NCBI GenBank assembly: GCA_977017575.1
Contig: CDRNVI010000140.1
Span: forward strand, 372,001-436,000
Length of the DNA stretch: 64,000 bases
Direction of reading: 5' to 3'
From: Paramoeba atlantica
Taxonomy: Eukaryota; Discosea
How positions within the stretch are numbered: the stretch's first letter is position 1; every line of letters starts with the position of its first letter. Both the position numbers and the translations under genes were made by a program. The notes under the pieces are model-generated. The model saw only the letters and a program-made list of their open reading frames with translations, searched no databases and was not told the DNA's origin. Of this stretch, positions 42,481-55,400 are shown one piece after another.

Positions 42481-43965
42481 ATGATTCGTCGAGGGTTTTC
42501 TCTCTCGCTCTCTCCTTCTATTCAGAATTCATTCTCAAAGAATGGGTTTCTTTTTTTTTTCTTTCTTCCTCTCTTTTTCTTTTTGTTTATTTTTTTTCTG
42601 CAGTTTCCGAAGCAAACAATTTCTCAACTCTTCTCTCTTTTCTTCTTCTTCTCCCTCTTCTTCTCTCCTTTCTTCTCACCACCTTCGCTCTTCTTCCTTC
42701 ATGCAACAAAGATTTTCTTCCCAATTAACCAGAAATATTGCGATTATTGCACATGTCGATCATGGAAAAAGTTTGTCTTTCACATCTCTCTCTCTTCTCC
42801 TTTCCTTTCCTTTTCTTCTCTTATTCTGAAAATGATTTCTCATGATAAACTCCTGCACATTTTATTCTCATTTTAAATCAAAATTCTTTTTTCGCAGCTT
42901 CTCTTGTCGACAAACTTCTCAAATGCAGTGATGATGGTCTCCATGACGAAATAGACGACAGGTTTTTCTTTTTGATTGATTTAAATTAATTGATTTCTTT
43001 TTTTCATTTTCAAATTTTCAAAACTCTCAACTTCTTTTCTCTTTTTCTTTTGGTCAGAGTTATGGACCACAATGATCTTGAAAAAGAGAGAGGGATCACA
43101 ATTATGGCAAAAAGAACCAGTCTTTCATGGACGGATCCTGAATCTGGTGAAGAGGCAAAGGTTTTTTTTTTTAAAATTGTTTTCAAAACAATTCATTTGA
43201 ACAATTCAAATGTCGAATATTTTTTGGGATGAAACAATGGAAGAAAGAGAAATGGGACACCATTCAATTGGGACACCATTATTTTGTTTGTGGGAAGAAT
43301 AAGAAAAGAGGAAAGAAAAGGAAGAGAAGAGAAGAAGAAAGAAAAAGAGAAAAGAGAGAGAAAAAATGATATAATTGCTGGAGAAGAAAGAGAAATGAAA
43401 AGAAGAAAATGATTGATCGTAATTTTCTTTCTTTTTTCTTTTTTCTTTTCTCTCTTCCTTTTTCTTTTTCTTTCTCTTTTCTTTTCTCTTTCTCTTTTTC
43501 TTCTTTTCTTTTCTTTTTAAAAGATCAATGTACTCGATACACCCGGACATGGAGATTTTGGAGGTGAAGTTGAGAGGATTTTGAATATGGTTGATGGTGT
43601 TGTTTTGGTTGTTGATGCTTCTCATGGTCCTGGAGGTATTTTATTTTATTTTATTTTATTTTATTTTTATTTTATTTTTATTTTATTTATTTTTTATTTT
43701 TATTAAAAATATTTGATGATTTTATTCTTTCTTTAATATCTATTTATTCGATCTATTTCTTCGATTTCTCTTTCTCTCATTCCACTCTTTTTGAAATTTA
43801 ATATTTTATCAAGATTTCTAATCTTCTTTTTCTTTTTTTCCTTCTCTTTTTTTTATTAGTACAAACAAAATTTGTTCTTTCAAAAGCGCTCCAAAAGAAA
43901 TTAAAACCTCTTATTGTTTTAAATAAAATGGATCGCCCTTCTCGACAAGTTTTCTCTTTCTCTCT

Positions 43966-43997
<32 letters not shown>

Positions 43998-46900
43998 TTC
44001 TCTTTCTTTCTCTTGCTTTCTCTTTTTTTCTGATAATTAATTTGAATATCTTTAGGTGGATGCAACAGAAGGAAAGATCTTTGATTTGTTTTGTCAACTT
44101 GGAGCTGATGACGAGTTTCTTTCTTTTCTTTTCTCAAATTTAATTCTTTCAAAGATGCTTTTGAATGCTCTTTTAAAATCAATTTAAGATATGATATTTA
44201 AAATTATTGGATTCACTTTTAATTCACAAACAAAATTAAAATTATAAACAAGGCCTATTGCACTCCCTTTTCCATCCAGATAATATTGATATAATAACAA
44301 TGAAAATAAAATGAATTTTTCTAATAAAGTAACTATTCTGTCTACTATTAATAATAATATTATTAATTTTTTAATTATTAATATTAATATCCAAAAGACA
44401 AATGGATTATTGCACTCTTTACGCATCAGCAAAAGAAGATTGGGCAAACACAATCCCAGAAAGGGGAGGATCGAGAATGCACCCTCTTTTTAAAGGAATT
44501 GTTGATCATTTGCCTCCTCCTCCTGTTGATACAGGTTTTTTTCTTGTTTTTTATTTTTTTTATTTATTTTTTATTTTATTTCATTTTTATTTTATTTTAT
44601 TTTATATTTTTTTTCGAATTTTTCAACTGTTTGGAGTTGTAAAGGAATTATTATTTATTTTTTCCCCCCCCCAAATTACATTTTTAATAACTCTTATTGC
44701 TATTTTTATAGTCTAATTTCATTCTCTCTTTCTCTCTTTCTTCTCTCTCTCTCTTCTCTTTCTCTTCTCTCTTTCTCCCCCCAAAAAGAAAGCAATTTCG
44801 GAATGCTTGTCTCTCTTCTAGAACATGAAGATCATCTTGGGCGAGTTGTTGTTGGTACAATTCGGAGTGGTGAGCTTCAAAGTGGGGATGTTATTGCTGC
44901 GATTGATAGAGAGGGGAGGGTTGTTGAAGAAGGAAAGGTTTTATTATTATTTTTTTATTATTATTTATTTATTTATTATTTATTTATTATTTATTATTTA
45001 TTATTTATTTATTATTTTGATTTTTTAGATTACTTTTCATTCTTTATTTCTTTTTATTTTTCTCTTTTCTTTTTATTCAACAATCTCAAAAAAAAAACAG
45101 GTCACAAAAATCAGTGTCCGAAAAGGATTAAACAGAACATTCGTGACATCAGCCACAGCGGGAGACATTGTTGGAATCGCGGGACTCAGTTCAGCGAATG
45201 TGACAGACACAATTCGAATTGTTCCAAAAGAGAAAGAGAAGAAAGAAAGAAAGGAGGATTGGGCGGTTGTGATCCCTTCTGATCCTTTGGATCCTCCTGT
45301 TTTGTCTATTTCTGTCAGGGTGAATGATAGTCCTTTGTCTGGGAGGGAGTTTTGTGCTTTTTTTTTTTTTTTTTTTGTTTTGTTTTATTTTGTTTTATTT
45401 ATTTCTTTCTTTTGTTTCTTTTATTTTATTTTATTTTATTTTATTTTATTTTATTTTCTTCTAAAAATTATTTTTTTAAAACACAGAGGAAAAAAATGTA
45501 CTTCTCGAAATATCGACGAAAGATTGAAGAAAGAATTGGAAACAAATGTTTCACTTCAAGTAAAGAAAGTTTCAGAGTCTTGTTTTGAGGTTTTTTTTTT
45601 TAAACAAAATTGAATTTCAAATATTTTTATTTTTATTGTTTTCTTTTCTTTTCTTTTCTTTTCTTTTCTTTTCTCTTTTTCCAATCTATTTTATTCAGGT
45701 ATCAGGAAGAGGAGAATTACAATTAGCAATCCTTTTAGAAAACATGAGAAGAGAAGGATACGAAGTTGCCGTGACGCAACCAATGGTAATCATGCGAAGA
45801 GACGAAAATGGCGAATTGATTGAACCGATGGAGGAAGTTACAATTGATGTTCCTGAGGAATATTCTGGTTTTTTTTTCTTTTTCTTTTTCTTTTTCTTTT
45901 ATTATTATTGGCTTGTGGAAAATGGTCCACAAAAAAATAAACTATTTTCCACAAGTCAGCTGTTCTGTTCTGTTATTTTATAATTTTTGAAAGAATGATG
46001 GCAACAATTGTCATGATGGAGCAGTACATTTAGGATTATTTTTGAAATAAATATTGGGAAAACTTACTCATTTAAAAAATAGGTACAATTATTGATCAAA
46101 TGAACAAACGCCTTGCCACTCTCAGTGAAGTTATTCAACAAGAACATGAGATGGTCTCTCTCTTTCTTTTCCATGCCAATATCTTTTTAAAATTCATCTT
46201 GTTTAATAATTTTAAATCTACTTTTCATCTCAATCCTTATCAAAAATCAACAAAAAATCAACAAAAAATTAAATCAAAAAAAAAAGGTGACTCTCAAATT
46301 CAACTGCCCCTCAAGGGGTCTAATTGGGTTCCGGTCTCAAATGACAACATTAACAAGAGGAACTGCCATTTTGAGTAATTTATATTCCCAACATGTTCCA
46401 TATTTAGGTTTCTCTTTTTTTCCTTCTCTCTCTCTTACTTCTTTCTCCCCTTCTCTCCCCTTCTCTCTCCTTTTTCTCACTCTCTTCTTTTCTCTCTCCC
46501 CTTCTCTCCCCTTTCTCTCTCTCCCCCCTTTCTCTTCTCCCCCTCTCCCCCTTCTCTCCCTCTCTTCTCTCTCTCCCCCCCTCTCTTCTCCTTCTCAAAA
46601 AAACAAAAAACAAAAACTAAAAAAACAATTTAACATTTCAGGAGCAATGAGCGGGGTGGAACATGGAAGTTTGATTTCTATGTATGATGGTAAAGCTACT
46701 GCTTATGCTCTTGCTGGATTGGAGTCTCGGGGGGCTTTATTTATTAAACCTCAGGTCATTTGTTTTTGTTTTTTGGGAGAGAGAGAGAGAGGGAGAGAGG
46801 AGAGATGAGAGAGGGAGAGGAGAGATGAGAGAGAGAGGAGAGATGAGAGAGAGAGGAGAGGTTGAGAGAGAGAGAGGGAGAGAGGGAGAGGTTGAGAAAG

Positions 46901-47552
46901 GGAGAGGAGAGATGAGAGAGAGAGGAGAGGTTGAGAAAGGGAGAGGGAGAGAGGAGATATGAGAGGGAGAGGAGAGATGAAAGAGAGGAGAGGTTGAGAA
47001 AGGGAGAGGGAGAGAGGAGAGAGGATAAGAAAGGGAGGGGGTTTTTGACATTTTTTTTTTTTTTTTTGTCTTTTTTAGACGACTGTTTATGCTGGAATGG
47101 TTGTTGGAGAACATTTTAAAACGGGTGAAGATTTGGATGTTAATGTTATCAAGGTTTCTTTCTTTCTTTCTTTATTTTCAATATTTTTTATTTCTTTCTT
47201 TTATTTTTGTTTTTATCTTCTCCTAAAATACTCTTCTTATTTTTGCAGTCAAAACAATTAACAAATATTCGAACTGTTGCGAAAGATGAGAATATTCGAT
47301 TGGCTGCACCGCGTTTGTTGACCCTTGATAATGCTCTTTCTTATGTACAGGTGAAGATTTTTTTTTAAATTCAATAATTATTTATTTTATTTTATTTTAT
47401 TTTAACAAAATATTTTAACTTTCTTTTAGAATGATGAAATGATTGAAATTACACCTTTGAATATTCGATTAAGAAAGAGAGAGCTTCAAATGGGATTGAG
47501 ACGACGTGAGAAAAAACAAGGAAAATCTTATTATCAAATTGAAGGAGAATAA
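42481..47552 (+). CDS. TypA/BipA translational GTPase, organelle targeted
   Basis: Ribosome-binding GTPase of the EF-G-like family. Eighteen exons, all phases closed, give 689 residues: 42481-42545, 42604-42770, 42898-42961, 43058-43160, 43524-43635, 43860-43948, 44056-44114, 44398-44534, 44789-44937, 45101-45348, 45487-45589, 45699-45867, 46083-46153, 46287-46407, 46642-46754, 47079-47153, 47249-47350, 47430-47552. The first ~75 residues are Ser/Arg-rich without acidic residues, a mitochondrial presequence. G1 is AHVDHGKTSLVD, switch I ERGITI, G3 DTPGHGDF, G4 NKMD. Later TypA marks are [31 protein letters not shown] and [20 protein letters not shown]-terminus [13 protein letters not shown]. 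Confidence 0.95.
45912..45955 (+). other. Hairpin in a TypA intron
   Basis: CTTGTGGAAAAT and ATTTTCCACAAG form a perfect 12-bp inverted repeat with a 20-nt loop that itself holds GGTCCAC. It lies in the intron between the exons ending 45867 and starting 46083. It could be a small MITE-like remnant or a folded intron element. Confidence 0.6.
46768..47040 (+). repeat. Purine (GA/GGAGA) microsatellite in a TypA intron
   Basis: About 270 nt of GAGAGGAGAGATGAGAGA-type repeats. It is purine-rich on the sense strand, whereas the other introns of this gene are pyrimidine-rich. A CT-rich block sits in the previous intron at 46410-46590, so the two could pair in the transcript. Confidence 0.85.
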
Positions 47553-47732
47553 AATCTTAAAATAAAAAAGAAACAAACAGAATGTTTACTCAGAGCGTCA
47601 CAGTTTTTTGAATCAAACTTGTCAAAATTATGGAAAATAAGAGCTCATTTATTAGATTAAAATACAATAATTGTCAAAAACCATAAAATAAAGTTTTTGG
47701 TCATACACAAAAACAAAGGCAATTTCAAAAAC

Positions 47733-50700
47733 TCATGTCAAAAAAACAATTTGAATTCTTTCAACCCATTTTCGACAAAATGGACAATTCGAAACTTGTT
47801 TCATACAACCAGAACAAACCCCCATATGCCCACACGGAATCAATACACAATCCACTTTTGTTTCAAGACAAACTTTGCAAATATGCTGTTCTTCTTCATA
47901 TGATTGTTGTTGTTGTTGTTGTTCTTCTTGGGTCATTGGAGAAGAAGAGAAAGGAGGAGGAACCAAAGAGGAAGAAGAAGGAGAAGGATTAATTTCAGAA
48001 TCATCAAGAGCAATTAACATTTCATTATCTGAGGGAGCAGATGGTGCTGGTTGTCCTAAATTTTTTAAAATTTCATTAATTAATTGATTAGGTATCATTA
48101 ATTTTGATGTATTTAATTCAATAAAATATGTTTTAATGAATGAGAAAAGTAACCTGGGACATTTTGTCGAGATGGGGGATGAGGATGGGACCCCAATTTT
48201 CGATTTACCATTGACGGGGAAGAAGAAGAATCAGAAGAACAAGATGGAGTACAAGAAGAAGAATATGAAGGAGGAGGAGGATTTGAAGATTTCCTCTTTT
48301 TCTTTCCAAATAATCTCCCAAAGAAAGATGTATCCTCTTCTTTCGGTAACCCTTTCTCTTCTCTCTCTCTTTCTTGTGCGCGAGATTGGCCACCATCAAG
48401 CGGGACCTCCCAAACCTCGATTATTCTCTCTTTTGGGAAGAGTTTTTCTTTTAATGAGAGTTCAGGACCCGGGCGAGGAGGTTTGTAGTCTTTTGGGATT
48501 GGTGCGGGTGCTGGATATGCACTGGAAAGAGAGGAAGAGAAGAGAGGGAGTGAGGAGGGGAAAGAGAGATGGAATTGAATAAATAAATAAAATAAAATAA
48601 ACCTTGAAGGTGGGAGAGTGTACTCAGCAGTATCAGGATCTAAAAGAAGAGAGGATTTTAGTCAACAAGAGAGAAGCAGTAGAAGATATAAAAAGAATAA
48701 AAGACCAATCAAAGAAGGATGAAGACAACAGTAATGCTGATTTTGGTAAGACAGCGCCCCACTTGTCAAACGGCAATTGACTGTTGCAACAGAACAACCT
48801 AAAGAGAAAGAACAACGAAAAGTGGGAAGAAAGTTTGATGTTATTTGAGATTCAAAATGACTCTTTTTCAATTCAAAATAGAAAAAAATAAACCTTTTCC
48901 AACAAAAATCTGATCACATAAGCTCCTCGAGCACCTCTTTAAAGAAGAGAGAAGATAAGAGACAAGATAACTTGGAAGAGAGAGAAGAAAACAATTTTCA
49001 TTTGAACAATGAGAAGAATGAAAAGAGAGAAATTTTTCTCGAGAATACGCTGGGCCACTGATAGAAGAAGAGAAAGAATATGAAGGGGAAGTGTAAGAGT
49101 ATGAAGAAGAAGAGGAAGGATATGCATAAGAAGAAGAGGAAGAGGAGGAGGAAGAGGAAGAGGAAGAAGAGGAAGAAGAATATGCAGAAGAGGAATAAGA
49201 AGAAGAAAAAGGATTTTTTGAAGGAAAAGAAGGCGTTTGATAAATATCAGAGAGAGAAGAAAGAAGAGGGAGACAAAATAAATTTAATAAATCAGTGTCC
49301 AAATATCCTCCTTCATGTAAATGCTTTGTTATCCATTCTAAAAAGGAACATGGAAATCTTTTCATCAAAAAATTTATACAAATTTCCACTGCAAAGAACA
49401 TGAAATTAGAGAAAGAAATGAGAAGAGAGAAAGAAATGAGAAGAGAGAAAGAAAGGTTTTTGGAGAATCATAACACAGAAAAATAACAAGAAAAATAACA
49501 AGAAAATTTACAAAAAAATGAAAAATAAGAAAATAAAAAAATAAGAATACAAAAGAAATAAATAATAGAGACAAAAAAAGAGACAAACCCAATGAATTCA
49601 TTTGATATCTCTCATCAAGAGGACCAGGAGGAGGAATGGTATGAACAGTATACTTCCCCGACTCAGGAGAATCATAAGAAAACTCAGAAATCTTTTCGAT
49701 AGCTCTCTCAAAAAAGATGGAAAAACTTCTGAGAGGATTCGAAGAAATGATCAAATTTCTGAGACTTAAAAGATGGAAATTGACACAGGTCGTCACGATT
49801 TGGTTCACTGAGACGTCCAGTGTTTCTGAAAGGGAAAATTTTAAAAAAATAATTTCATTCTTTTATTTTTCTCTTTTCCTTTTCTCTTTTTTCTTTTTTC
49901 TCTTTTCTTCTTTCCTTTCTCTTCTAATCTTCTTTCTCAAAAGGAAAATAAAAACTCATACCAAGTTTTCGAAGCATCAAAAATTGACTAGGAAGATGAG
50001 AAAGAGAATTGTTTGACAAATTTAATTTGGTTAAATTTTGGCAGAAAAAGAGAGAACGAGGAAGAGATGTAAGATAGTTGGAAGAGGCATCAAGATGATT
50101 GAGCTTGAAAGAGAAGAGAGAGAGAGATAGAGAGAAAAGTTAGACAAGAAGAAGAGAGAAGAAGGAGAAGAAAAGAGGAAAGAGAGAAGAGAGAGAAGAG
50201 AAATACCTGAGATAAAAGCCCAATGGAAGAGGGAAAAAATTGAAGTTGACAATCTTTTAAGTTTAAATGTCTCAATTTTGACAAATTTCCAATATTTCTG
50301 TTTTTTTTTTTGAAATGAATATCAAAAAGAGAAAAGAAAAAGAAAAGGAAAAGGAAAAAAGTAAATACGTTGGAAGTTCTTTTAAAGGGTTATTTTCAAG
50401 ATCCAAATGGACCAAATCTATTCAAAATAATAAATCACAAGATATCAAAAAGAGAGAGGGAAAGAAATTGAATGTCATTTCCGGCATTTCCAGACAAAGA
50501 CAAAACAAAAAAATAAAAATTAAAAAAAAATGAAAAAAAATGAAAAAAAAATGAAAAAAACAAAAAAACAAAAAAACAAAACTGTGCAAATCGCCAATAG
50601 AAAGGGGAAGAAATTGAATGTTATTTCCAGACAAGGACAAAACAGTCAATTTCTTCAAATTTCCAATTTCTTTTGGGAGAAATGGGATTTTGTTTGATTG

Positions 50701-52068
50701 GAGAAGAAGGGACATGAGAGAGGAGAGAGAGAGACATGTTTCTGGGAAGGAGGAGAGGAGGTTGAGGGCGAGATTGACGTGTGTGAGAGAGGGGGGGAGG
50801 ACTGAGAGAGGGAGAGAGAGATGGGAAGGGAAGAAGGCGAATTAGATTTGGAAAGAACTGAAACATTTAAATTTTATAAAAAAATTGTCTTTTTTGTTAT
50901 TTCTAAAAGAAAAATTGAATAAAAAATAAATAGAGAATAAATAAAAAAAATAAATAATAAGTAAATAATGAACCAAAATCAGAAGGAATTTCTTCAATTT
51001 TGTTTCGAGACATGACCAATTTTTTGAGATTTTTCTGAGGAATTCCTCCAAAATTTGGAAGATCTATTTTTAATTTCTCAGAAAAGAGTAGAGAGAAAGA
51101 GAAGGGACAAGAAGAGGAAAGGACCCAAAATCCAAAAGAGAAGAGAAGAGAAGAGAAGAAGAGAAGAGAAGAGAGAAAGAAAAGAGAAGAGAAGAGAAGA
51201 GGAGGAAAGAAAGAAAAGAGAGAGATTGATCTTGTCAAATGATTGTCATTTTTGTCGAATTGGAACTCTCAATCCCATTTGATTGAATCGAAATTCGAAA
51301 TTGAAGATATTGGAGAAAAAGAAGAAGACAAGAGAAGAGAGAAAGAAAAGAGAAGAGAAAAGAGATTAATTAACCTTGTAAATGATTATCATTCAAATTC
51401 AAACTTGTCAAATTAGACAAACTCGACCATTCCAAATCACCATAACTCTCAATCCCATTTGATTGAATCGAATTTTCATTCAAAGAAAAAGGAAAATATT
51501 GGAGAAAAGAGACAATCGAGAAGAGAAGAGAGAGAGAAAGAGAAGAAAGAAAGAGAAAGAGAAAGAGAAGAAAGAAAGAGAAAGAGAAAGAAAAGAGAAA
51601 GAGAAAGAGAAGAAACCTTGCAAATGATTATCATTTAGATTCAAACTTGTCAAATTAGACAAACTCGACCATTCCAAATCACCATAACTCTCAATCCCAT
51701 TTGATTGAATCGAAATTTGAGTCAAAGAAAAAGGAAAATCAGAAGAAAGAGAAGAAATTTTGTTGAAATTGAGCTCGAGAGAGAGAAGAGAAGAGAGAGA
51801 GGAGAGAGAAGAGAGAGGAGGGAGAGAGGTGAAGGCGTTGCGAGAGAGGGAGAGAGAGGAGATTTTTTGTTTGGCTTCTTGGATCTGTGATTTTTTTGGT
51901 TTTTTTTTTTGTGAATTTTAGTTTTTTTTTTTCTTTCTTTTCTTTTTCTTTTGTTTCTATTTCTATTTCTTTTTTTCCTTCTTTATTTTTCACAACACTC
52001 CTCAAAAGGAATCAAACCTCAGGAGGAATCTCCGAAAGTCCTTTGGAATTGAAATCCACTGAAGCCAT
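47733..52068 (-). CDS. Leucine-rich repeat RING E3 ligase, LRSAM1-like
   Basis: Thirteen exons with closed phases give about 820 residues: 52068-52018, 51884-51617, 51063-50974, 50801-50583, 50417-50369, 50297-50207, 50103-49962, 49825-49589, 49388-48894, 48798-48706, 48639-48603, 48521-48154, 48055-47733. Residues 1-300 are leucine-rich repeats (NLTSLNLNDNHLQ, LKKLVMSRNKIEEIPSDFG, KLTVLSLSGNNIQFLPLSIG). A Ser/Tyr-rich tract lies in the 49388 exon. Near the end is a PSAP motif (QPAPSAPSD) then a C3HC4 RING: CKVCLE, LIPCGHMGVCSGC, CPFC. LRR, P(S/T)AP and C-terminal RING is the LRSAM1 plan; no SAM domain was identified. Likely ubiquitin ligase binding TSG101/ESCRT, by inference. Confidence 0.85.
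51240..51725 (-). repeat. LRR exon tail repeated in the following intron
   Basis: The last ~105 nt of exon 2 (51720-51617, coding IQSNGIESYGDLEWSSLSNL and on) recur at about 51490-51375 with few changes and at about 51320-51240 shortened. Exon 2 joins in phase to the exon at 51063, so both copies are intronic. Confidence 0.88.
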
Positions 52069-52407
52069 CTCAAACAAGAAAGAGAAAAAAGGGAGAAAAG
52101 GGAAAACAAAAAAAAGAGAGAGAGAGAGGAAAGAAGAAGAAGAGGGGAAAAAGAGAACAACAAAAAAAAAAAGAGAATAACAAAAAAGATAACAACAACA
52201 AAAAAAGAGCAACAAAAAAAGAAAGTTCAAGAAATTTTCTGTGAGAGAAACATTATTTGTCCAAATTTGGTAAATGACAATTCCTTTTATAGTAAATTTT
52301 TGTTTTAGGTTTTTTTTTTGATTTTTCGTTTGATTTTTCCTTTCTCTTCTTTCTCTCCTTTCTTTCGCTTTTCTTCTTTCTTTTTCTTCTTTCTTTTTCT
52401 TTTCAAG
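52069..52407. other. Divergent spacer, LRR-RING / F-BAR-PH
   Basis: 339 nt, purine-rich on the left and pyrimidine-rich on the right, the same polarity as the transcripts it separates. No gene seen. Confidence 0.6.
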
Positions 52408-55400
52408 ATGACAGAACTATATGATGGGACGGAGGAGACAATGGAAGATTGGTTGGAGTATCTTCGGCCTGTTGAAGTTCCGACTCTCCCCCAGGTTTTT
52501 CCCCCGCTCTTCTCTCTTTTCTCTTTTTCTCATTTCCCTTCATCTCTTCTCCTCTTCTCTCTCCTCTCTCTCAGGAAGAAGAAGAACCGCAAAGAGAGAG
52601 AGTCTTCTCTCCCCCTCCTACAAAGACAATCGTCGCCTCTTTCTCTTCTTCTGATTTCATTGTTGATTTCTCTTCTTCTTCTTCTCCTCCTCTCTCTCCC
52701 TCTCCAGAGAGCCCCTCTCTCTCTTCTCCTCTCTCTTCTCCTCTCTCTCAAAACGGAGAGGTTGTTGACCAAATTGTTGGGGAAGAGAGAGAGAGGAGAG
52801 AAGAAGAAGAAAGAGAAGAGGCCCCTCCTTCTTCTCCTCTTGATTTGAGACCTTCTCCAAAAGGAAAGAGAGAGGCCCTCTCTCCCTCTCGCTATTCTGC
52901 GAGTATGTTTGAAATTTCTGAGAAAGAGATGGAAGAGAGAGAGAAGAGAGAAGAGGGAGAGAGAAAGGGGAGAGAAGAGTTTGTTGTTATGACAGCGCCT
53001 GTTCCGATCTCTTCTTCTTCTCTTTCTCCTTCTTCTTCTTCTTCTTCTTCTTCTATTAAAAAGAGATCAATTTCTCTTCCTCCAATTGAAGGGAAAGAGA
53101 GAATAGAGACCAATTCTTCTTCTTCTTCTCGTGTTTCTTCTCCTCTCTCTCAATATGAACAATATTTGAAGCCAATTGAGAATCGTGTTCAGATTCTTCA
53201 GGTTTCCTATTCTTTCTTTTCTCTCTATCTCTTTTTTACTCTTTTTCTTCAATCAAGTCAAAATTTTGAACCTCTCTTCCTCTTCTTCTTCCTCTCCTTC
53301 TATCCCTCTTCTATCCCACTTCTATTTCCCTCTTCTCTATTGTCTCTCTCTTCTCTATCTCTCTTCTCTATCTCTCTTCTCTATCTCTCTTCTCTTTCTC
53401 TCTTCTCTTTCTCTCTTCTCTTTCTCTCTTCTCTTTCTCTCTTCTCTTTCTCTCTAGGAATGGGTACCAAAAACACACGAAGGATATGTAAATGTTGTAG
53501 AATTATTACATTCTCATGTTTCAAGCAAGTTTATGTTTTTACTTGAGAGGGGAAAGAGAGCTTGTAATTATATTAATAATGTTGTTTATCATTTGAGAGC
53601 TAGGTTCTTTTCTCTCTTCTTTCTCTCTCTTCTCTTTCTCTTCTTTCTCTTCTCTCTTCTCTCTTCTCTCTCTTCTCTTTCTCTTCTCTCTCTCTTCTTT
53701 TCTGTTCTTGTTGTTGTTTTTAATTGTTGTTTACCATTTGAGAGCCAGGCTCTTTTCTCTTCCCTCTCTTCCCTCTCTTCTCCCCTTCTCTCTCTCTTCT
53801 TTTCTTTTCTTTTCTTTTTTTCCCTTCTCTTCTCTGCTCTAATTTATTAAAATTCTCTCTCCCTTCTCTCTCTTTCCTTTCTACAGAGCAACTGTTTGTG
53901 CTGAAACAGCAGAAAAATTGGGAAATTTGCCAAAAATAAAAGAAGAGGAGAGTGATCTCCCTTGGCTCACTTCTTCTGATTTTCAAGATACTGTTACTTC
54001 TTATCAGGTTCTTTCTCTTTTCTTTCTCTTTCTCTCTTTTCTCTTTCTTCTCCTCTCAATCTTCTCTTTATTTTGGCTCTCTACTCCTGATTTTCGGGAT
54101 ACTTATCTCGTTTCTCTTTTCTTCTCTTTTATTTATCTTTCTTTTCTTTCAACAGGCTTGTTTAAGAAGTGAAAGTGTACAATCATTTCAATTTGCACAA
54201 ACTTTAAATACAAAAGCGGACAATTTGGAGGGTGAAGGAAAGAAAATGAAAGGAATTTTTCAGGGTTGTTTGGCAAAGAGAATTGGTTTTGAGGAAAGAT
54301 ATAAAAAGGCATCTCAAAGGTATTTTTTTTATTTATTTTTTATTTTAATTTATTTTTTTGTTTTATTTTATTTTTTTATTTGAGAGAGAAAGAGATTTGA
54401 AAAGAAAATGAAAATTGCTGGAAAAATTAATAGATATTAAATAGACTCAAAGCTTCTTTTCAAGAGTATGAAAAAGTTGTCAGTGAAACTGCTGCTCAAG
54501 TTCTTTTTTTTTTCCTTTCTTTTTATGTTTTGAGAAAAAGAGAATATTTTTTATTTTATTTTAATACATTTCTCTCTTTTGAATTATAAAAAAATACCTT
54601 CAAAATACTTTTATTCATTTATTTAAAATATCTTATTTATTGTTTTCTTTTTTTAATATCTTTCTTTTCTATTTTCTTCTCTCCCCCCCCCAAAAAAAAA
54701 CAAAAAAAAAGGTTCAAACTGCAAAACAAACAGAAGACACAATCGGCGTTCTTTCTGACCCTTTTGTTGCTCATCTTGATTATGTTGCTTCAAGAGCGAA
54801 AATGAATGCAAGGTTTTTTATTATTTTTTTTATTATTTTTTTATTTATTTTTTTATTTATTTTTTATTTTTTTATTTATTTGTATTTATTTTTGTTTTTT
54901 ACTTTTTTTTTGTTTTTTTAAAATTATATTTATTTCTTTTTTTTTTTTTCTATTTCTTTTTTTGTTCTCTCCCTCTCTCTTTTTCACTCTCTCTCTCTTT
55001 TCTCTCTCTCTTCCCCAAAAGGATAATGGAAATCCCGGAAATCCTCACAATCTGCTACGACTCAATCCGCCAAGTCGAAGAAATGAGAATTTCATGTGTA
55101 AAAGACACTTTGGAAAAGACAGAGAAAGATCACTCTCAAGTTTGTAGGAGATTGTTGGAGGGGTTGGAGAGAGAGAGAGAGGATATTCTTCCTTTGCAGA
55201 TTTGGGTTTGTGTTTTTTTATTTTTTTTGTTGTTTGTTTTGTTGTATTCTTTTTTTTTTGTGTTTGTTTTCTTTCTTTGTTTTGGAAAGAAACGTGGTTT
55301 AAATTTTTCTTTTCTTTATTTTTCTTTTCTCTGTTAAAATCTTTTTCTTTTCTCTTTTATTCAGAGGAAATTTTTGATTGAAAAGAAAATCCTGGAGCCA

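Noticed and set aside
46404-46613. Charged minus-strand frame
   Set aside because: It is a CT/GA microsatellite inside a TypA intron.
48340-48380. Suspected frameshift in the LRR-RING gene
   Set aside because: On recounting the GAGA run, the exon is in frame from 48521 to 48154 and agrees with both neighbours.
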